DNA of 64,000 nt from Apoda limacodes. Its lineage: Eukaryota; Arthropoda; Insecta; Lepidoptera; Limacodidae. Below are positions 53,401 to 62,445 of the stretch, piece by piece. Each line of letters starts with the position of its first letter. Position 1 is the stretch's first letter. Under the pieces are notes generated by a model. The model saw only the letters and a program-made list of their open reading frames with translations. It searched no databases and had not been told where the DNA came from. The position numbers and the translations under genes are program-made. The stretch lies in assembly GCA_946406115.1 (NCBI GenBank), contig OX291545.1, forward strand, positions 5,518,001 through 5,582,000. The letters run 5' to 3'.

Positions 53401-54740
53401 TGCTTTGGCGCTGATGTCCTTGGATTGCTATCATTGGACAAGGCCGTTTTACTCCAGCCAGGTGGGTTGGTTGCTGTTCTGACTGATCGCGGATCTGTTA
53501 TAATGGGCCCAGCACATCCTCTTGCCGCTCAGGCGTCTACGGATTCGTCGGTGCAGGTGGGACTCTCGCTCGCTGACGCCCTTAAGCGTTTTTGGGAAAT
53601 CGAAAAGCCCCCCCGGCGTCACGGACTCAACCAGTTGATGACAAGTGCGAGTCGTATTTTGTCGCCAATACGGGTCATCTAAATCTGGTCGGTTTTTCAC
53701 TCGGCTGCCTTTCTTATTCCCTCGTCAGCGCCTACGTGACTCCTGGAAAATAGCTGAAAAAAGGTTATTATCCATGGAGCGCCACATCCGTCGTGATAAA
53801 GAATTCCGCACAAAACACTTGGATTTTATGCGCGAATACGAATCTCTCGGTTACATGTCGGTTTCGCAGTTCGAGTGGGAAGGCAACGAACATTATTTTG
53901 TTCCACATCACGCCGTATTTAAAAATGGCAAGATACGGGTAGTGTTTGATGGGTCGGCGCCTACGTCTTCGGGTGTATCCTTGAACGAGTGCCTGATGTT
54001 GGGACCTAAGCTTCAGGTAGACATCTCGGACATCTTGACTGGTTTTCGTCGCCACCAGGTTGAATTTGTGGCTGACATTAAAATTATGTTCCGTCAGGTC
54101 ATGATACACCCAGAAGATAGGCGGTTTCAGCTCATTTTGTGGGGAGAGGATCCGGCATCTCCATTGGTGGTTTATGAGCTCAACTCCAATATCTACGGTC
54201 TAAAGTCGAGCACGTTTATAGCAATTCGCTCGTTGCTACACTTGGTTTATAGTGAGCGTCTGAAGTTCCCACGTGCAGCTGCTGTCTTCTCTTCTGACGC
54301 TTACGTAGACGATATTTGTACGGGTGCTTCGTCTGTGGCGTGAGTCCTGAGGGATGAGCTAATCGGCTTGTTACGGGCAGATGGTTATGAATTAAGGAAA
54401 TGGATTTCCAATTCACCTGCCGTCTTGGACGACTTGTTGTCAGAACATCAGCAGGAGCCCCACCTCTTCCAGAATCCTGAGAATCCTGACTCTATCGTGG
54501 TCCTCGGAGTTCAATATCGGCCAGTTCAGGATATCTTCAGGTACTCGGTTGAACTGTCGGACACAATGAGGAGGTGGACTAAAAGGCTGGTTCTGTCCAC
54601 AGTAGCGCGTGTCTTTGATCCTAATGGTTGGGTGGCTCCATCCACCACAGTCTTTTGGGCCAAATGTTTCCTACAGGAGCTCTGGATTTCTGGTCTCGAC
54701 TGGGATACCGCGTTGACCGGAGACTTGTAGTCTTATTGGC
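53401..54740 (+). pseudogene. BEL/Pao copy 3 reverse transcriptase
   Basis: Motifs include MREYESLGYMSVSQFEWEG, HAVFKNGKIRVVFDGSAPT, VEFVADIKIMFRQVMIHPED, ELNSNIYGLKSS (the usual QVPFG/GLxSS site altered) and DAYVDDICTGAS (YVDD, about 54300). A stop follows at 54343, and the RT connection goes on in another frame (LRKWISNSPAVLDDLLSE, VFDPNGWVAPSTTVFWA, 54368-54730). The active-site Asp pair is kept, but the reading frame is not. Confidence 0.85.
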
Positions 54741-55720
54741 TACGTTTTTATGAGACACTTTTGGGCCTTCAACATGTCTCCGTGCCTCGGTCGATCTTAC
54801 CCCCAGGTCGTCACGGGCCAGTCTTCACGGCTTCTCTGATGCGTCGAAATCCGGTTATGCGGCTGTTGTTTATCTCCGCATCGTGAACCGTCATGACAGC
54901 AATGGTCATGTCAGCGTCAGTCTGGTGGTCGCAAAGAGTAAGGTTGCACCTTTGCGGACCAAGTTGACGATCCCCAAGCTGGAGTTATCAGGAGCTGCAT
55001 TGTTGACTCGACTCCTCAACCATGTTTTCTCCACCTTGGGTAAATGGGTCCAATTTGAGTCCGTCATGGCATGGAAAGACAGCCAAATCGTGTTGTCTTG
55101 GCTTATGGCGTCCCTTTATGCCCTAGAGACCTTCGTGGCCAATCGTGTCTCCCAAATCCAGTCTTCTGCGGTGTCTCTGGATTGGCGTCACGTGCCAGGG
55201 TCCTTGAATCCCCCAGATTGCGCTTCACGGGGCCTGATTGCCTCGCAAATCATGAATCACTCTGGTGGGGTCCTTACTGGCTGGCCTCTCCTGAAGACAC
55301 TTGGCCTCATACAGTTGTGGAGTTTGATGACCCTCTGCCGGGGTTAAAGGTCTTTCCTGTCGAGCAGACTGTAGACACTTCACCGAACTTCTCACTTAAT
55401 CGGTTCAGTTCTCTCAACAAGCTCGTTGGTGTCACCGGTTGGATTAAGAGGTTTCTCCACAACTTACGGAACAGGTCACAGCCAAGAACGTCTTCAGTCT
55501 TGTCCCCTGAAGAGCGTCAGGATGCCCTTCTCACCTGTGTTAGACTGGTACAGGCCCAGTCGTTTGAAAAGGAAATTCGTCTTCCCGTTCAGAGAACGGG
55601 CAATTGCGGGGAAGTCTTGCTCGTCTTAATTTGTTTCTGGACGAGTTGGAGTTTTTGCGAGTGCGTGGTAGGCTTTGTAACTCAGAATTGCCCTATGGGG
55701 CTCGGCATCCTGTTTTGACT
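54741..55720 (+). pseudogene. BEL/Pao copy 3 RNase H-like and connection region
   Basis: 54883-55347 has LTIPKLELSGAALLTRLLN, WKDSQIVLSWLMA, LETFVANRVSQIQS, WRHVPGSLNPPDCASRGL, the RNase H-like region of Pao pol. A frameshift near 55250 leads to SLWWGPYWLASP and NLRNRSQPRTSSVLSPEERQ. A region corresponding to the sequence before integrase (GARHPV) ends at the SINE insertion. Confidence 0.82.
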
Positions 55721-55721
55721 C

Positions 55722-55998
55722 CCTCGCAGCCTAGTTGGTAGTGTGATGGACTGCCGTGCAGAGGGTGTGGGTTCGATTCCCGCACTGGACAAACATTTAT
55801 GTGTTATAAACATTTGTGTTTGTCTTGAGTCTGGGTGTACTTATGTATGATGTGTATGTATTTACAAAAAAAAAAAGTAATATATATGTATTTATATCCG
55901 TTGTCTGGTACCCATAACACAAGCTTTGCTTACTTTGGGGCTAGACGGCGCTGTGTGTAATGTCCAAAAATATTTATTATTATTATTTTTATTTTTGT
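55722..55998 (+). mobile_element. tRNA-derived SINE inserted in BEL/Pao copy 3
   Basis: The head has an A-box-like TAGTTGGTAGTG and a B-box GGTTCGATTCC (about 55733-55780), followed by CCGCACTGGACAAA. The middle and tail include GTACCCATAACACAAGC and GGGGCTAGACGGCGC, and the 3' end is an (ATT)n tract. It is inserted between HPVLT and RSGHFVELL of the pol reading. Imperfect flanks (TTTTGACTC / TTTTGTTGCTC) may be the target duplication. I recognise this SINE type from moths and butterflies. It is not a functional tRNA gene. Confidence 0.8.
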
Positions 55999-56500
55999 TG
56001 CTCAGGAGCGGTCATTTTGTTGAGTTGCTGATCAGGGACCACCATATTAGGAACTGTCATGGCGGTCTCAACGCATTGCTGGCTTCTCTGCAGCGAGACT
56101 TTTGGATTTTGTCCGCCAGACGAGCAGCTCGGAGCGTCATTTTTAAATGCATCCCCTGTTATAGGTTAAAGGGAACCTTGACTCAGCCACAAATGGGTGA
56201 CTTACCGTCCGATCGTGTCCGGCCCGCTCGACCTTTCGCTAAGGTTGGGTTGGATTTCGCGGGTACGTTTTTGGTGAAGACGTCAAGTGTTTGCAACGCC
56301 AGACAGGTTAAGGCCTATTTATGCGTCTTCGCGTCTGCGTCTGTTGTTTTGTCCGATCTCGTCGGATCCTAATGACCTGAAAGCGCTAACTTTAGGCCAT
56401 TTCTTAATCGGTAGTCCTTTAACCTCCTTGCCTGAATACCCCTTCATCGATGTGTCAGTTAATAGGTTATCGCGTTCGTTTTGGTTAGGGTAAAGGTTAG
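55999..56500 (+). pseudogene. BEL/Pao copy 3 integrase N-terminus and pol C-terminus
   Basis: The zinc-binding HHCC part is readable: HFVELLIRDHHIRNCHGGL, RSVIFKCIPCYRLKGTLTQP. The start of the core is VGLDFAGTFLVKT (about 56260), with the first catalytic Asp. The rest of the core is deleted. After ASASVV the sequence jumps to the C-terminal DPNDLKALTLGHFLIGSPL (about 56370-56420). No 3' LTR was found after it. Confidence 0.8.
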
Positions 56501-57000
56501 GGTGTACAAATGGGGGTGCTGAAAAAAAAATTTTGTTTTCGACATTTTGTATGAGAATTTGTGATAACTCCACCATATATTTTAATCATTAGAATCGATA
56601 GAGTACATTGTCACCAGCAAAACTTGTATGAAGCACTGTTCTTTGTGACCCCTCCCCAGACCGCTGGGCATGTTCTAATTTTTTTTCAAAAGGGGGTGTT
56701 TAGTGAACAAGATTGAAAATATGTGCGTTAATTGAAACAGACACACCTTGTACATACTCTCACCGTTAAACACGATCACACACACCCACACCACAAACCA
56801 GCACACTCACACATACCAAGCGCGCTCACACAATAAACATACTCCAATACTATTTGTGAATTCTATATTAATGCATTACATTACATGCAATACATTAACT
56901 ACAATTATCTCAGAAAGTATTTCTTAGGTTCTCGGTTCGAGTAATTTCTTACTTATGTAACTTATGGATGTTTATCTTTGTTACTGCACTAATCAGCCAC
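56501..57000. other. repeat-like intronic sequence
   Basis: 56515-56705 (CACCAGCAAAACTTGTATG; GGGGTG patches) shares a phrase with the interior of the foldback element at about 58120 (CACCAGCAATGGTTGTACC). 56755-56840 is CA-rich. No gene. Confidence 0.5.
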
Positions 57001-57217
57001 CTGTTGCGTTGAAGAAGTAACGAACCATCAACCCGTTGCGTTGAACAAGTAACTAGCCATCAACCTGTTGCGTTGAACAAGTAACTAGCCATCAACCTGT
57101 TGCAGTGATCAACCTGTTGCATTGAACAAGTAACTAGCCATCAATCTGTTGCATTGAACAAGTAACTAGCCATCAATCCGTTGCGATAAACAAGTAACTA
57201 GCCATCAACTTGTTGCA
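57001..57217. repeat. 32-base minisatellite
   Basis: Units CTGTTGCGTTGAACAAGTAA then CTAGCCATCAAC repeat about 6.5 times. One unit is shortened to 17 bases (CTGTTGCAGTGATCAAC). Confidence 0.92.
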
Positions 57218-57534
57218 TGTCATTTATCAATTATGTACCAATATCAATAAGTAATCAATGTCCTTTTTGAATAATTAAACGATTATTAATTGAAGGAAAT
57301 CCTGCACAAAACATGACATAAAAAAGACACCAGAGTAAAAAAGCGAATGCTGCACGAAATATTAGAAAACACAAACATTAATGTATTAAAAGGAATACTG
57401 TACAAACTTTTCGTAGATAATATAATACCAAGTATTGATGTTTTATTCTTACGGTTAAAAACGGTTATTGCGTTACTGGAGGTTTGTAAGGTTAATTGGT
57501 GTGCAAGTGTGAGAAGAGAGCAAAGGCGACTAAC

Positions 57535-57692
57535 TGAGTCTCGACAGAAGCGACTGTGTTGCGATACTGTCCCTGCTGGAATAGGAGCACGTCGACGCCC
57601 TGCAGCACGCTGGCCTTCAGCTTCTTCACCACTTTGTTGCTGTGATTGCGCACGCTCACGTTCACCGCGACCGTCTCCCCGTGCAGGTACAG
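57535..57692 (-). CDS. arrestin, internal exon A (C-domain start)
   Basis: This exon encodes 52 codons plus two bases of an arrestin, the cytosolic adaptor that binds activated phosphorylated GPCRs (rhodopsins, odorant-related receptors) and ends their G-protein signalling. The translation starts LYLHGETVAVNV, contains NHSNKVVKKLKASV and LLFQQGQYRNTVAS, and ends VET. These match the beginning of the arrestin C-domain sandwich. On the minus strand it is preceded by an acceptor (cgcgacacacag) and followed by a donor (CA|GTTAGT). The exon ends in phase 2, and joining to 48483 restores the codon CAG and gives VETQDGCP, the expected family sequence. The exons before it must lie beyond the right end of the window. 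The lepidopteran visual/antennal arrestin type seems likelier than the krz/beta-arrestin type because of QGVDVLLFQ and STTLL; this is recalled, not searched. Confidence 0.9.
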
Positions 57693-57845
57693 CTGTGTGT
57701 CGCGAAACATAACACAACATGCATTAAGTAACGAACAAACACATACCTACTATCTTTATTTATTTTACATCCTGGTACCTGATTTTCGTGCTGATAGAGA
57801 TATTCTCGAAATCGAAATATATTTAACTGATTAACGATCGTGGTA
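57693..57845. other. intron upstream of arrestin exon A
   Basis: The acceptor tract precedes exon A on the minus strand. Nothing else was recognised. Confidence 0.5.
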
Positions 57846-58425
57846 ACTGTTTTAGTCGGTAAATCGACTAGTTTAAACTAGATATGTCGAAAAAACATAA
57901 CAGATGTCGTTTGCAAATAGTATTTTTGAAATGAAATGAGGGATTTTATGGACTCCTTTTTTAAGTCATTAAAATAGGCCTCTGCTTTTTTTTCAAAAAA
58001 GAGTCCATATGATTCCCCATTCTCATTTAAATGACTCCCACACAACACAGAAACCCCTGTTGCAACCCCTCTTTTTTTTAAAACTTCCCCATTTACTCAC
58101 CATTTTGATGATCAATAGAGTCCATCGCCACCAGCAATGGTTGTACCGAACGTTTTTTTTTTAAGAAACAAGGGGGATTGAAATCAATATCACTAAATTT
58201 GACTCCATCTCTACGGCTACCGACCACTCAATTCGTATGGACCGCTAGCGTACGACATATGACTCCATCTCTACGGCTACCGACCACTCAATTCGTATGG
58301 ACCGCTAGCGTACGACATATGCCTAAAGATAGGTTCTAAGAATACGAAAAGCTATTTGCAAACGATATCTGACATATCTAGTTCAAACTAGTCGATCGAT
58401 CGAATTAAACAGTCACCGGGATTAC
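57846..58425. mobile_element. foldback/MITE-like element
   Basis: Long inverted ends: GGTAACTGTTTTAGTCGG, CGACTAGTTTAAACTAGATA and GTCGTTTGCAAATAG on the left (57840-57905) match in reverse complement the right end (58345-58430: CTATTTGCAAACGATATC, CTAGTTCAAACTAGTCG, AACAGTCACC). The interior has two GACTCC/GAGTCC-rich segments and a perfect 60-base tandem duplication. No ORF, so it is non-autonomous. Confidence 0.75.
58201..58320. repeat. perfect 60-base tandem duplication
   Basis: 58201-58260 and 58261-58320 are identical base for base (GACTCCATCTCTACGGCTAC ... CTAGCGTACGACATAT). Confidence 0.99.
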
Positions 58426-58430
58426 CAAGC

Positions 58431-58975
58431 CATAAGCAAATACAACACAGTCGTTTCCTGACAAACGTACTTAGATTTTATGATTTAATTTTAATTTTAA
58501 ATTTATGATTATCGAACATAAATTTGTACGTGCATCAAATATTAATGAATTTAAATAAATAATTTTATCTATCTTTTCTATCTACCTTTAATTACAAGTA
58601 ATGTCCTATCACATCTATGTACATCGAATATGCTTTACATTTTTTTATAGTTTTAATTGCGTGCATCAACATAGACGGCGATAGGCTCACCAGTCACCAC
58701 CTATCACATTTGTGGAACGGAATAATATCGATGAAACGTGGATGTTAGGGCGTTTGTAATATCTTTGACCCTCATTGACGGTACATTATTATTATCATTA
58801 TTATGTAATAAATATCGGAAACGATAAACATTTTGTAGCTTAAAATAAGTTATTATCATATATTGTAATTTATCACATTTGTCGCAAAAAGCATATTTAT
58901 CATGAAACTGGCAGTGAATTATGAAATTACTAAAGTTTTTGTTTATAATAATTAACGGACATTTTATGGATAAAT
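58431..58975. other. AT-rich sequence, nothing recognised
   Basis: No gene or shared repeat was noticed. Confidence 0.4.
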
Positions 58976-58977
58976 AT

Positions 58978-59125
58978 GTGTTTTGCGACCATCATATGGT
59001 CAACAGCGTGTTGCGACCATCATACTGTCAACAGTGTTTTGCGACTATCATATGGTCAAAAGCGTTTTGCGACTATCATATAGTCAACAGGGTTTAGCGA
59101 CTACCATATGGTCAACAGCGCTTCA
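58978..59125. repeat. 30-base minisatellite of near-palindromes
   Basis: Five units of TTTTGCGACCATCATATGGTCAACAGCG form lie head to tail. Each contains GACCAT-CAT-ATGGTC or a variant (for example GACTATCATATGGTC), an inverted repeat able to form a hairpin. Confidence 0.9.
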
Positions 59126-59689
59126 TAATAATAACACGTTTAAATGGCAAAATGTCTATACTTATAACTATTCCGAACATATTTTTTTCATACAAAATTT
59201 ATCTCACCTAATATCTTTATATATAGGTATATATCCCAAATAACACAGAAGCCAGCGTATTACTCACTTCGGGTCGTATTCAGAACCCAACGGGTATATA
59301 AAATCTTCATTAAGGTTCGCTTGTGATCATAAGGCTGTATATTGATTTTCTTAGCATCTTGGAACGCTATAATCTGAATAAGAACTGTACCACAGTATTA
59401 ATATTACTAACTACCAGTATTTCGACTTATGTACTTGCGCAGAGCAACGATGGGGGCTTGCGGGTAAGCGAGCGGCAAAGTGGGCGAGCGCAATCTTAGC
59501 TAGTTTGCGCTCTCTGTTCGCAAGGGGTGTTACGTACGTGTGTGACACATAACTCTCGTAAATTCGCAATGGTTTACAGATTATGTTCTGTTTATAATTT
59601 TATTGTAAATCAACGTCATTAATAGATAAAAATTTAACCCTAAATTACTCGCGTCAACAAAGTTATAGATACTTCGGTAGAATAACTAC
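59126..59689. other. intronic sequence, nothing recognised
   Basis: 59440-59540 is GC-richer (GGCAAAGTGGGCGAGCGC), but no coding frame or known repeat was recognised. Confidence 0.4.
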
Positions 59690-59960
59690 GAAAACTATAA
59701 ATGCGAAAGTAACTCTGTCTGTCCATCTGTCAGTTACCTATGCACGCTTAAACCGCTGTATCGATTAAGATGAAATTTGGCATGGAGATAGATTAAACTC
59801 AAACTTTTTTATTTAAATAAACTTTTAAACAGCACTTTTAAGCCGTCAGTTAAAAAATTACCACCGGTTCGAAATGATTTACTGCAGAGAAGAACCGGCA
59901 AGAAACTCAGCAGTTGATCTTTTATAGTTTTTAAACTTCATATTAAAATACAATATAACC
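59690..59960. repeat. two adjoining lepidopteran-type interspersed repeats
   Basis: 59690-59800: ACTATAAATGCGAAAGTAAC, TGTCTGTCCATCTGTCAGTT, then GATGAAATTTGGCATGGAG, a phrase common to many lepidopteran non-autonomous elements. 59805-59960: ends with AGAAGAACCGGCAAGAAACT, the inverse of the TTTCTTGCCGGTTCTTC box seen at 32565. Confidence 0.6.
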
Positions 59961-60639
59961 TTTTCCAGCTTATCAGTTTCTATACTGCTATTGGCACAAC
60001 CCGATTAGCGGCTGTATATAAGTATACCTGAATGCCACTAAAACTCTTTGAGAGAACTTCACATATCTTATTACGCTTTATGAGAGATAAAAACTTTGTG
60101 ATTGATATTCTGAACACATTGAACAGTATATTGCGGTTTAACACTACAAGTGTGTACACTCTATCGACAATACGTTAACTATTGCATTTGCACTTAATTG
60201 AAATTTAATGATTTATGAAATCAAATACATTTAAGGATATGTTTATATAATCTTCGATCTTAAACAGAAAAGGGTGAACGTTTAGCTTTATTTCTAAATA
60301 GGTAAGGGTTTACTACGTGTTTTGTGTCTGAATAAGGTGTAACTTGTGCTTCCTTAATTTGCTGATGTTCAGCCTTGTTACTCCCAAGATACCTTCGTGC
60401 TCCCTTAATTTTCTACTGTTCAGCCTTGTTTCCCTAATATCACCATCATAACGTTATAAAACAACAATGTGAGCCTGTGGCTGAATAATTTGTGCCCATT
60501 TAAGCGGTAAAGTTGCCGTAGTTGTGCCTTTTCAGCCTTTATACAGTAATTTTACTCAGCCTTAAATACGCAAAAAATATATTATGCATTTACTACACAG
60601 CCTCTCTGTGCTACTTGGGATTGCCTCAAAACTAAAGCT
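59961..60639. other. intronic sequence with a local repeat
   Basis: 60345-60435 carries two copies of TTCAGCCTTGTT.CTCCC / TGCT(T)CCTTAATTT (60350 and 60400). Nothing else was recognised. Confidence 0.45.
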
Positions 60640-61825
60640 CGACTAGGCGCGAAAGCCTAACTGCTCGTCGATTAGGATGCCTTTGGAGACTATAGCGTAG
60701 CCGAGCGAGGAGGAGGCGTTCGTAAAGTTTACCAAGGGCCTTTAGTTAACTTATAGGGCGGTAGGAGGACGGCTCGGTACGAACTTTCGCTAGCTTATGG
60801 ATTATTAAATTTAGAGTTTCAATACAAAACATGTATTTATTAGTTGATACACTATAATTTTACGTTTCGTTTTTGATTTTACAAAGATTACCTATTGGAC
60901 GCACGCAATAAAACAGTATTGTAATTAGTTTGTAAAGCTAGTTGTAGTTAATTTACTTGACGATTCGAAAGTGTTCTTAGTAACCCATTTGAATAAAAAG
61001 ATTTTGATTTTGATTTGATTGCATGTTTCCATTGAGAAGGAAAGGTGCAATTTTCGATAGCAGCGTTGAAGATGGCTACTAGAAGGCAGATAAGGGGAAG
61101 AGTGAGGCGCTTTAGGATATCGTTAGAGATACCGTCTGCACCGGGGGACTTACGAGGGCGTAGGTCTTAGATGACCTGTTTGACTTCGTCGACAGTGACG
61201 GGGGGCAGAGGATCCTCTGGGGGCAGAGAAGTTCTGCGCTCCACTTCATCGTCTACCTCTCGCACGTAATCGAAATCGAAAGGTTGTGTACTTAAGGCAC
61301 ATTGGGCTTGGAGGCTAGATGCAAGGCAATCCGCTTTTTCGTCGTCATTGAACGCGGGAACGTTGTTGGGTCGAGTTAACGGAGGAAGGGAGTTGAAGGT
61401 GTCTGATTTTAACGCTCTGGCTAGGCGCCAATAGATGAAATGATGAGTAATATTCTCCATCAGATCACCGAAATGTTGGGCGCGAAGCTCAGCTACAGCT
61501 GTTCTTACACGGCGGTGTAAGTCGTTGAAGCGAGCTTCGTTTTCGGTTGTGGGTGCGCGATCGCATCTGTGGCGGGCTGTGTTACGCTCAATCATTAGCG
61601 ACCTGATGTGCTGAGGCAGGATTAGGTGGTGGTAGTCACTAACCGGCACTTGCCTTAAGCACTCGCCAACGATGACGGTCAGGTGGCTAGTGAGTGAGTC
61701 AATAGCCACGTTTATATCGTTCGCGGATGAGATATGAGACTGGGAACGCGATCTTAATGGGGCGAGCTGGGGTTTTCGAGTAATTGCCTAAATGTATCCT
61801 AGTCCGTCACGGTTCTAGTGTCAGG
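60640..61825 (-). pseudogene. LINE-A copy 3, internal fragment with nested insertion
   Basis: It matches LINE-A ORF2 from the region before RT (61825) through SLMIERNTARHRCDRAPTTE, FNDLHRRVRTAVAELRAQ, HFIYWRLARALKS, RPNNVPAFNDDEKADCLASS and DDEVERRTSLPPEDP to KSPGADGIS and the QFGFRA-type region (60650). It is older than copies 1 and 2 (many substitutions), and it retains the roughly 230-base linker (about 61195-61425) that both of them lack. An unrelated 217-base insertion splits it at 60801-61018. Confidence 0.88.
60801..61018 (+). mobile_element. short element nested in LINE-A copy 3
   Basis: It interrupts LINE-A between GCTTATGGA and TGCAT. It ends GACGATTCGAAAGTGTTCTT, then CATTTGAATAAAAAGATTTT and GATTTTGATTTGATT, a tail also seen at 47665-47715 and inverted at 62680-62745. 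It is a 5'-truncated LINE/SINE end, with no coding sequence. Confidence 0.75.
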
Positions 61826-62290
61826 AGGATCATTTTATTTGTTAGTGCACAGTTCTGTTTGTCATTTTATTTGTTAGCTCACAGTTCCGTTTGTCACCTT
61901 ATTCGTTAGTTCACAGTAACGTTTGTAATTTTATTTGTTGGTGTATAGATCCTTTTGTTATCATATTTGTTAGCTCACACTTTCGTTTGTCAACTTATTT
62001 GTTAGTGCACAGTGCCAATTGTTATCTTATTTGTTAGATCTCAGTTTAATTTGTCATCTTGTTTATTAGCCCACAGTTTCGTCTGTCATTTTATATCTTT
62101 TATTTTTTATTTTATTTATTTATTCATATAAAATATAGATTAATATATAATATAATATAATTCTCTTTGCACCCTTAAACTCACAGTTCACAGTCACAGT
62201 TCCAGTTTGTTAGCTTACAGTTTCGTTAGTCATTTTATTTGTAAGCTTAAGATTCCGTTTGTCATTTAATTTGTTAGTCTTTTTTTATTA
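61826..62290. repeat. minisatellite, about 37-base units
   Basis: About nine diverged units of CATTTTATTTGTTAGCTCAC then AGTTCCGTTTGT lie at 61833-62095. Two or three more (62200-62280) follow an AT-rich interruption. Confidence 0.88.
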
Positions 62291-62445
62291 CTTGCTATGT
62301 ATTTATATATTTTTATAGTTTATCTCTTCATACCTTATTTTAGATATCGTCTTAATTTTATATTTCTTAAGTTAAAAATATAACTGCTTGTGGTCTAACA
62401 TACGGAACTCTATGATAGCTAGATGAATATTATGGTGAAAACGCG
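62291..62445. other. AT-rich spacer
   Basis: Nothing recognised. Confidence 0.4.

Larger units (their letters stand above)
48484..57534 (-). other. 9.1-kb arrestin intron containing a BEL/Pao element
   Basis: This interval is bounded by the exon A donor (GTTAGT) and the exon B acceptor (cgcccacag). It is dominated by one BEL/Pao element on the opposite strand (about 50520-56500), plus LINE-B stubs, a Helitron-like element, a SINE and a 32-bp minisatellite. No further arrestin exon is needed here, because exons A and B join in frame. Confidence 0.8.

Noticed and set aside
55724..55795. possible tRNA gene
   Set aside because: A- and B-box-like sequences are present, but the cloverleaf is imperfect and the segment is the head of a SINE with an (ATT)n tail.
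57001..57217. possible CRISPR-like array
   Set aside because: Units are contiguous without unique spacers in a eukaryotic intron; it is a minisatellite. The same applies to 47716-48130, 58978-59125 and 61826-62290.
57347..57712. 121-codon plus-strand open frame
   Set aside because: Antisense of arrestin exon A; no family resemblance.
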